Positions 58,311 through 64,000 of a stretch of 64,000 nt of DNA are shown here, piece by piece; within the stretch, counting starts at the first letter, position 1, and each line of letters opens with the position of its first letter. A program made the position numbers and the translations under genes. Source of the stretch: Pyrrhosoma nymphula (taxonomy: Eukaryota > Arthropoda > Insecta > Odonata > Coenagrionidae); assembly GCA_963573305.1 (NCBI GenBank), contig OY754335.1, positions 50,427,985 through 50,491,984 on the forward strand. Reading direction: 5' to 3'. The notes under the pieces are model-generated. The model did no database searches. It worked only from the letters and a program-made list of their open reading frames with translations, and had not been told where the DNA came from.

Positions 58311-59625
58311 GTTATGGTCGTGTTTTATCTTTATAATCTATGGAAAGATATCAAATTCATTTCATTCGTGTCAAGAGTCCCCAAGTTTTTGGTTAAAATG
58401 AATTACTCTACAAACATTACCTCACCGTTTCCGCACTGGTAACCAGGATTTCGCAAAGGAGTTGTGGAGGAGGTGGAGAGGAGACAATGCGTACAGTGGG
58501 GCCCAGGCGGAAACCAACGCAGCGCTGCACGGTTGACAGCCGAGGAATCTTTGTATCTCTTAGCATACAACCGTGGCTATGAAATTCCCAGCGAACTGAA
58601 AACGCCTGTTCTGGCGTAGTCTTTAACCTCAGACCTACTGGACCCCTCATCAACCGCTGTTCCCTGGTAATCAGCTTAAATTTGCAACCACCCAATGCGG
58701 TTGCTGCCTTCATTGCGATAATAACGGTCCGACTCCGTTTGACAGAATCCTATTCCCCATGCACGCAATATTTTTATCCTTCGATAGGGCGTGTTTTCTC
58801 CCCCGCAGCATCCCTTCCCTCCGAAACAAGACAACAGACATCTACAGAGAGAGAGAGGTGGGGGAGAACAACATTTTGACCTTTGCTCCCCGTGCGTTTG
58901 AAAAATGACTCCCGTCGGGACTCGAATCATTCGTCATCCCGCACAACCCAGCGTGTGTCCCCCTCACTGCCTCCCCCCATTCTCTCGAGACTTCCGCAAC
59001 CTCTGCGAGGCCGGGGTTCGGCTCTCACCCCTTCAAGATGAAGGGAGCAATGGGGGTGGGAGGGTCAGTGGTAGGAATCCCGTGCCCCCGACGACCCGAA
59101 CCAGGGGTCGTTCGGTCGAAGGATAGGGCACACTCACAGAGAGGGGGGATATCGTCCGTGATGTATCATGCAAGGTGGACGATGGTCGCAGTTAATTGAT
59201 TCCTTGAGAGTTGAACTGGGATAAAAATCAATGCTCTTCAACTAGTGGTCCGCGAACCTGCCCCGGTCTCACGCAGACACATCTCAAAATATCTCACACA
59301 GATACAGCAGCATATATGACAACACAGATATCACTGTGCAAATTTTTAATTAATTTCGCCATTTCCACGGTGTCATTTATTGTTCACAACAATGGTTTCC
59401 TTACAAAGCAACATCTTCACCTGATAATGTCGCTTTGCAATGAAACCATGGTTGTGAGCAATGAAATGCACTGTGAAAAATTCATTGTCTTAAATTCACA
59501 TTCCATTTATAAAAATAAATACTTCCACACAGTCACGCCTAAGATTACCAACTACGATCCCATCTATCAAATGACACTTAAAAATCAGTCATTTACCGAA
59601 ATAATCGAGATATTCATAAAATGAA
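58311..59625. other. Non-coding DNA; possible hAT end
   Basis: A GC-rich patch at 58680-59130 carries opposing open frames without domains. CTAGTGGTCCGCGAACC at about 59243 resembles hAT-type ends, but no partner end was found. A 137-codon frame at 59211-59624 is AT-rich with no domain. Confidence 0.4.
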
Positions 59626-59629
59626 AGCT

Positions 59630-59870
59630 GTTTTCCATATAGGATACGTTTGGCTGTGTGCTCCAGAGAAACAATATTTAAACAAAAACTAGCAGATTCT
59701 AACGCACATATCTTATCATAAATATAACAGTACGTATTTCGTATGCTTTATCGATTTTTTAAACAGAATTTCTTACCTTTAATACTTTCCATTAAATCGC
59801 AAAAAAAACTTTCGGTTTGAAGTCGTTTTCATCGTATGGGGTGAAACACATAAATTAAAATTTACTTATT
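59630..59870 (-). repeat. Dispersed repeat family A
   Basis: Plus-strand landmarks in order are AAGCTGTTTTCCATATAGGATACG, TGGCTGTGTGCTCCAGAGA, AACAGTACGTATTTCGTATG and GAAGTCGTTTTCATCGTATGGGGTGAAACAC. They parallel 34935-34975 and 35090-35120. Confidence 0.55.
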
Positions 59871-61140
59871 GTTGCAATCTTCAATTCCTAGAAGTTGAAC
59901 GTTCGCATTCAAAATTAAATATTAACTTAGCACTTTTCCACAAACTTTTAGTCGCATCTTCCTTTCGCATTATATTAAATAGTGGCCTTAAAATATTGTA
60001 GAAAAGTACTAAGTATTTCCATTTAATTATAAATACAAAATTAAAACTAAAATATGTATCTATATTCACCTATCTACAGAGAAGTGTAGCGAAACATTTT
60101 TTGCATAATTGATATTACTATATTCACTCCTCTACGTTTATTCTGTTTTATGAATAAGTTGTGCTAGTATAGCTACAGTGTTTTACCACCAGAAAACAGC
60201 ACTTTTGGGTTTAAATTTTGTCCATATCACTTTAAGCCTTTTCCCAAAAGGTGACTATATTTTCTTTCACCGTTGTTACTCTCAATGGCAGATTAGTTAA
60301 CCGAGCATAAAAGATTGACTGAACGGCGAACGTGACTCTGAGATATCAGTAATCAGCCAGCCGAGAACTGGATAAAATCCCGTCCCCTCACTTCGCGCGT
60401 TTGAGAGGACACTGATCCCCTGGCTTCGGGGGACACAAAAGATTCCGTCTCTTCGTCCCGCATGAAGCCAACCCTTTCCACTTCATATTTCCCCCAACCC
60501 GACCGCATTTCGAAGCTAGGGAAAGGGGAAGGGAGGGAAGCCAGGCGAGGGGAGAGCGTAACCCCACACCTCCTCTTCTTTCAAAAAAGGGCCCGTTCCG
60601 TCCTCCGAGACGTACTACACACGCTCCTTGTCCACGTCTCCCCGAATCCCTTCTCGCCTTGTCCCCCGCCCCGACCCCACCGCAGCCGCTATCGCTCCCA
60701 CTGACTAATATGCGCGATCCTTCAATGTCCTCTGGCCGCCACGCCGCGACCCGAAGTCCCCCCTATTCTCGCCGCCGCCATTCCAAACCACGTGCTCCGT
60801 CCTCACCGGCTTGCCCCATTTGATTTACGAATGCCCCCTTACATCACTGCTGCCATCTACACAGCCCATTCCCGCAACAAACACCTCCCTTGTCTACCTT
60901 TTATTCTGGATCAACCCACGGACCGTTAAGTATTAGCGAATGTTTCCGGCGTATTGCGGAACTGGTACACATCAATTCATGAATGTGTACATCGCATATT
61001 CCACACTTTCTTATTTCCGAATTTAGTTTCGACAATCATTGCCATTATCAAATCATTGACCTTGATTGTCTAAACGGGTCGGAAATAAAATTGCTTGTAA
61101 TACACAGCGTAAGAATTCATTTAGCAAGGAACGTTACCTA
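59871..61140. other. Non-coding DNA with a GC-rich patch
   Basis: 60360-60870 is GC/C-rich with an 80-codon frame of no recognised type. The rest is AT-rich. No supported gene. Confidence 0.4.
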
Positions 61141-61144
61141 ATAT

Positions 61145-61310
61145 CACTTCAGGCCGGTTTTACAATCCCTGGTTAAGTATTCTCTTAGTATGAAAACCGA
61201 TGCTAATACGTTTTTCCATAGATAACGCACTCTTCAACTAACCAACAGAGGTATATTATCAGGTAACATCAAGTTGTAAAGGCAACGTCATCTTGTAATT
61301 AATCTTAACT
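61145..61310 (+). repeat. Repeat family C, uninterrupted copy
   Basis: ACAATCCCTGGTTAAGTATTCTCTTAGTATGAAAACCGATGCTAATACG is followed directly by TTTTTCCATAGATAACGCACTCTTCAACTAACC and AACATCAAGTTGTAAAGGC. It has the same two halves as 49075-49149 and 49621-49740, but no insertion. Confidence 0.65.
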
Positions 61311-61343
61311 AGACATTTTAAACCTGGCGTGAAGGTCCTATTC

Positions 61344-61515
61344 ATATTCATAACGAATAAAAACACTTGGTAATCTTCAACAGATTTATTTCTTTGACAC
61401 GACGCGTTTCACCACACTGTGTTATAAATGATTATGCCACAGTGTGGTGAAACGCGTCGTGCCAAAGAAATAAATCTGTGGAAGATTACCAAGTGTTTTT
61501 ATTCATTATGAATAT
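61344..61515. repeat. 78-bp inverted repeat with ribozyme-like arms
   Basis: The arms 61344-61421 and 61438-61515 are reverse complements with 3 mismatches in 78, separated by a 16-base loop. In the plus arm, GAAACGCGTC (61449-61458) has the hammerhead pattern GAAA - short helix III - GTC, preceded by CCAC-AGT-GTGG as a possible helix II. The 5' core is TGATTATG rather than CTGATGA. The arm tail (GTGCCAAAGAAATAAATCTGTGGAAGA) is shared with the pair at 61.75 kb. High arm identity implies a recent origin or gene conversion. Confidence 0.8.
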
Positions 61516-61684
61516 CGAGAACTTCCACCATATGCAGCCTGATACAGTTATATTTGTCCTATTCATGTTTTCCCAGCAACAGTGGTTGTTTATTGCTGTC
61601 CACTTCAGGGTATCTATTCCATAACCTTTTTATTTACTTGTTGGGTTTTTAGTTATTCTTAGGTTCGACCAACAACTGAGGTCA
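61516..61684. other. Spacer between two inverted pairs
   Basis: The block CTTCAGGGTATCTATTCCATA (61603-61623) recurs at 62251-62271 with one change. Nothing else is recognised. Confidence 0.5.
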
Positions 61685-61850
61685 GTAAATAAATAAACGA
61701 TTTATGTTTTCACAAAAGAGTTTGTTACACGACCGGTTTCATCACGTACGCGACAACATCAGCTTTGAGAATTCAGCCTGTTTGATGAAACGCGTTTTAC
61801 GTCAAATTTATCTGTGAAAATATACGTAGTTTATTAATATAGAGAACATG
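61685..61850. repeat. Inverted pair of ribozyme-like repeat units
   Basis: The minus copy runs from about 61765 down to 61685 and the plus copy from about 61766 to 61850. Shared blocks read outward are GAAAC(C/G)(G/C)G(T), then CAAA..T, CTGTGAAAA/TTTGTGAAAACATA, and GTTTATT. The arms are more diverged than those at 61.4 kb. The minus copy retains the better ribozyme core; the plus copy has GTTTT instead of GTC. Confidence 0.6.
61731..61762 (-). ncRNA. Hammerhead-ribozyme-like motif
   Basis: On the minus strand: CTGATGT (61762-61756; one change from CTGATGA), an extra T, a 5-bp helix II (GTCGC/GTGAT with two G-T wobbles and GTAC loop), GAAA (61740-61737), a two-base-pair helix III with CCGG, then GTC (61733-61731). 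The core change of the last A would be expected to impair cleavage. The helices are otherwise coherent. Confidence 0.45.
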
Positions 61851-62055
61851 AATTTACGTAAATCAAGAAGCAACAGCGTTTATTAACTCATTTCATTAAC
61901 TCTATTAATTTACGCCAGTAAGGATAGGCGGGTATGGCAATAGGTGCAGGATTAGTTGGGGGGATGAGGAAAGGGTGAAAGGAAACCCGGAATTGAAACT
62001 AGTCTACTATTGAAGAAAGGAATAATTTATTCCAAAGGTAAACGGATAGAGTACC
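61851..62055. other. Non-coding DNA, no gene seen
   Basis: No feature recognised between the inverted pair and the SINE. Confidence 0.4.
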
Positions 62056-62059
62056 TACT

Positions 62060-62215
62060 GACTTTGAAGAGCCCTTCACCTAGCACCAATAAGGGCCAGG
62101 AATTACAATGAAAAGTCCTCACCCCTTCCGGGTTTAAAACCCAGTGCTTTCGAGTAGGAAGCCAATTCTCTACCCACTACACCCACAAGATCTACACCTC
62201 CGCGCCTCTTATCAA
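62060..62215 (-). repeat. tRNA-derived SINE head
   Basis: On the minus strand, GTGGGTGTAGTGGGTAGAG (about 62188-62170) matches a pol III A box and D-arm. GGGTTTTAAACCC (62141-62129) is in the B-box position about 30 bases on. GGCTTCCTACTCG lies between as an anticodon-arm-like segment. It is followed by GGAAGGGGTGAGGAC. It resembles a decayed tRNA or SINE; I favour SINE because the arms pair imperfectly. Confidence 0.55.
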
Positions 62216-63400
62216 TGCACTGTAGTGAATGTGGTGGTTAAGTGCAATCTACTTCAGGGTATTTATTCCATATCTTTTCCCTTTGCTCATTTCGAGTGAG
62301 ATTGTTGCCAAATGTTTCGCCAAATCACAGGAGCTATTGTTACTTCATCGACGCGGATGGAGTAAATATGACGATGGACTCAATATCACCTGATTACGTC
62401 AGTCTGCACTACATAATTAAGACTGGAACTATTACCTTCTCATTGCCTTAATTAAAAGTTTTTACCTTCCAGATGAAAGTTTAAAAAAAATCAAATACCA
62501 TTAACTAGATCGTTTCCCCACGTGCGAAAAAATACATAAATCAATTCTAAAACAAGTTTCGTCTTGTTGTAGGATTTATGCAAAATGTCAGCCAATTTTC
62601 CGCATTAGATATTTATTTTTTAACGCCAACAACCAAATAAATACCACAAGGTGCCAGATAAATCAACTAAGGAGGACGCAACATGAAAAACCAGAGAGGA
62701 ATCCCTTACGCTACAGCAAGTAAATACTTTTGCAAAAAAAGGCTAAAGGATACATTCCATTTGTTTAAAGACATCATTTAGTTATCAAAAGGAATGTGAT
62801 ACTTATTACCCAGGTAGCAATTAAACGAAGTGAACAGCATTTCCGGCCCAACCTTTGACTCCGTAACCGCCCGCAAGATCATGTATCATCTAACTTTCAT
62901 TATGGCGTCGGAGTGAATATTTTTCATACAATTCTGGAGAGAAAAGCTTCCGAAAAAATAACGCTTCAGAAGAAGCTCCAAGCTATTTTCCAATCCAAAC
63001 ACTAGTTGATAATTGCCAGTTTCCTGGAAACGAACATTGCCTAGATATTTTACATAGATTCATGCAATGAATTTTGCGTCAAAAAAAGAAAACATGGTAA
63101 TCGGAGGGGTAATAAAATGAGGTTTTACTCGCTGCTCGATTTTTCCTGTTATGATAATTTCGACTCTTACAAAAAAGCCACTTTTTCCTCTTATTCAACA
63201 CGGAGAATAGTCCTACGCCTCACGTTTTCTTATTTACCTGTAAAAACTGAACGAGTCATAAACTGAATATTATGTTGAAGTTCTCAAAGCACCAGCGGAA
63301 AATGACGATCAGACTAACATTCAAAATATCAGAATGATACTAAAATGTTGGTAAGTCTATTTATTGAAAAAACTGAGCGATAAAGGTAAACCACAAAAGA
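62216..63400. other. Non-coding DNA, no gene seen
   Basis: AT-rich with no supported gene. 62251-62280 repeats the block noted at 61603. Confidence 0.4.
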
Positions 63401-63404
63401 GAAA

Positions 63405-64000
63405 GGTTGGTACACGACATATTTTAAAGTCAAACAATCATGGAGCTCTACTTCACAGATTCCGCCTAAGTTGGATCGTTTAACGATATGGAGCGCTATC
63501 ACGAAATGTACGAATAGTTATCTCGCATTTTTTTGTCACAAATTTATGAACGCAGAGTGTTAAGGCTAAGGATCGCACAGGGTTAACGTACCACTCCACA
63601 GATTCTAAATCCGAGTATGCACGGAGTTCTCAGCCACAAGAATCCGCCTCACCGATCGGATCGTCAAACAATATAGATCGCCCTCCAGAACCCAACGAAT
63701 AAATATATACAATATTGCTTGGTGACCAACTCATTAGCGTTAAACTTTAGACGTGAGTTGCAAAGGGATAAACGTACATATGGACAGATTATAAACACAG
63801 GCAGGCAAGGAACACTCGATCGCACGAATCCGCCACCCAACAATCGGATCGTTAAAACGATATCGATCGCTATCCACGGCTCGGCGTTTTTAAAGTTCCG
63901 GATAATCGCTCCCACACCGATGTGGATCGGAACGCAACCGGGGACGAGAGTGGGGGGGGCTTGGACAAGGGGGGGTTCAGAAATCACAACCCCTCCACCA
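63405..64000 (+). repeat. Tandem array, 185-188-bp units, runs off the end
   Basis: Three units are visible. The core GGATCGTT occurs at 63473, 63658 (GGATCGTC) and 63846. Each is preceded by (A/G)ATCCGCC or ATTCCGCC and followed by (A/C)ACGATAT or CAATAT and GATCGC(T/C). A second anchor, ACGTACxxxxxxACAGATT, occurs at 63588 and 63774. The core holds a palindrome, ATCGTTTAACGAT. The array continues past the window, so it may be part of a satellite. Confidence 0.75.

Noticed and set aside
59211..59624. 137-codon plus-strand frame
   Set aside because: No domain, AT-rich, and overlaps a possible transposon end. It is within chance for this length of DNA.
1..64000. CRISPR arrays, operons or bacterial gene clusters
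   Set aside because: No regularly spaced repeats with unique spacers were seen. The intron, LINEs and SINEs mark the DNA as eukaryotic.

Overview
The window looks like gene-poor, repeat-rich nuclear DNA of an invertebrate animal, most likely an arthropod. The evidence is an intron-containing piggyBac-type transposon, degenerate non-LTR retrotransposon (LINE) fragments, tRNA-derived SINE remnants, repeats with hammerhead-ribozyme-like cores of the kind known from Penelope-like retroelements, and alternating AT-rich and short GC-rich, CpG-containing patches. There is no prokaryotic gene organisation. The species cannot be fixed from the sequence. No host protein-coding gene could be supported; almost all open frames are 60-150 codons and lack recognisable domains.

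The one complete gene is the transposase of a piggyBac-like element at 37535-41299. The element has TTAA at both ends, perfect 15-bp terminal inverted repeats and a set of internal 20-bp palindromes. Its 694-residue reading frame is interrupted by one 85-bp intron with consensus splice sites. It has its own TATA-like promoter region containing diverged tandem repeats, and an AATAAA signal. All parts appear intact, so this copy may be recent and possibly still mobile.

Layout. 1-11 kb: non-coding, one SINE at 5.7 kb, GC-rich patches. 11.3 kb: inverted pair of ribozyme-like repeats. 14.7-15.1 kb: 198-bp tandem duplication. 15.2-16.2 kb: pyrimidine-rich low complexity. 16.6-20.6 kb: SINE, three copies of dispersed family A, and a LINE 3' end on the minus strand at 18.8-19.5 kb. 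22.5 kb: second inverted ribozyme-like pair. 24.5 kb: family A. 26.9-27.5 kb: LINE reverse-transcriptase remnant. 28.9 kb: possible hAT end. 32.7 and 34.9 kb: family A. 37.5-41.3 kb: piggyBac element, followed by a (TA)n tract. 43-50 kb: family C repeats, SINEs, 142-bp and 297-bp tandem repeats, a nested TIR element at 49.2-49.6 kb, and two back-to-back hairpins at 50.2 kb. 55.5-58.3 kb: three copies of family B and a second LINE fragment. 59.6-62.2 kb: family A, an empty-site copy of family C, two inverted ribozyme-like pairs and a SINE. 63.4 kb to the end: a 185-188-bp tandem array that runs off the window.

The genes do not work together as a pathway. The window is a layered record of mobile-element insertions, of which the piggyBac copy appears youngest. 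Ribozyme-like motifs, repeat families and most boundaries were read by eye and need alignment to confirm.
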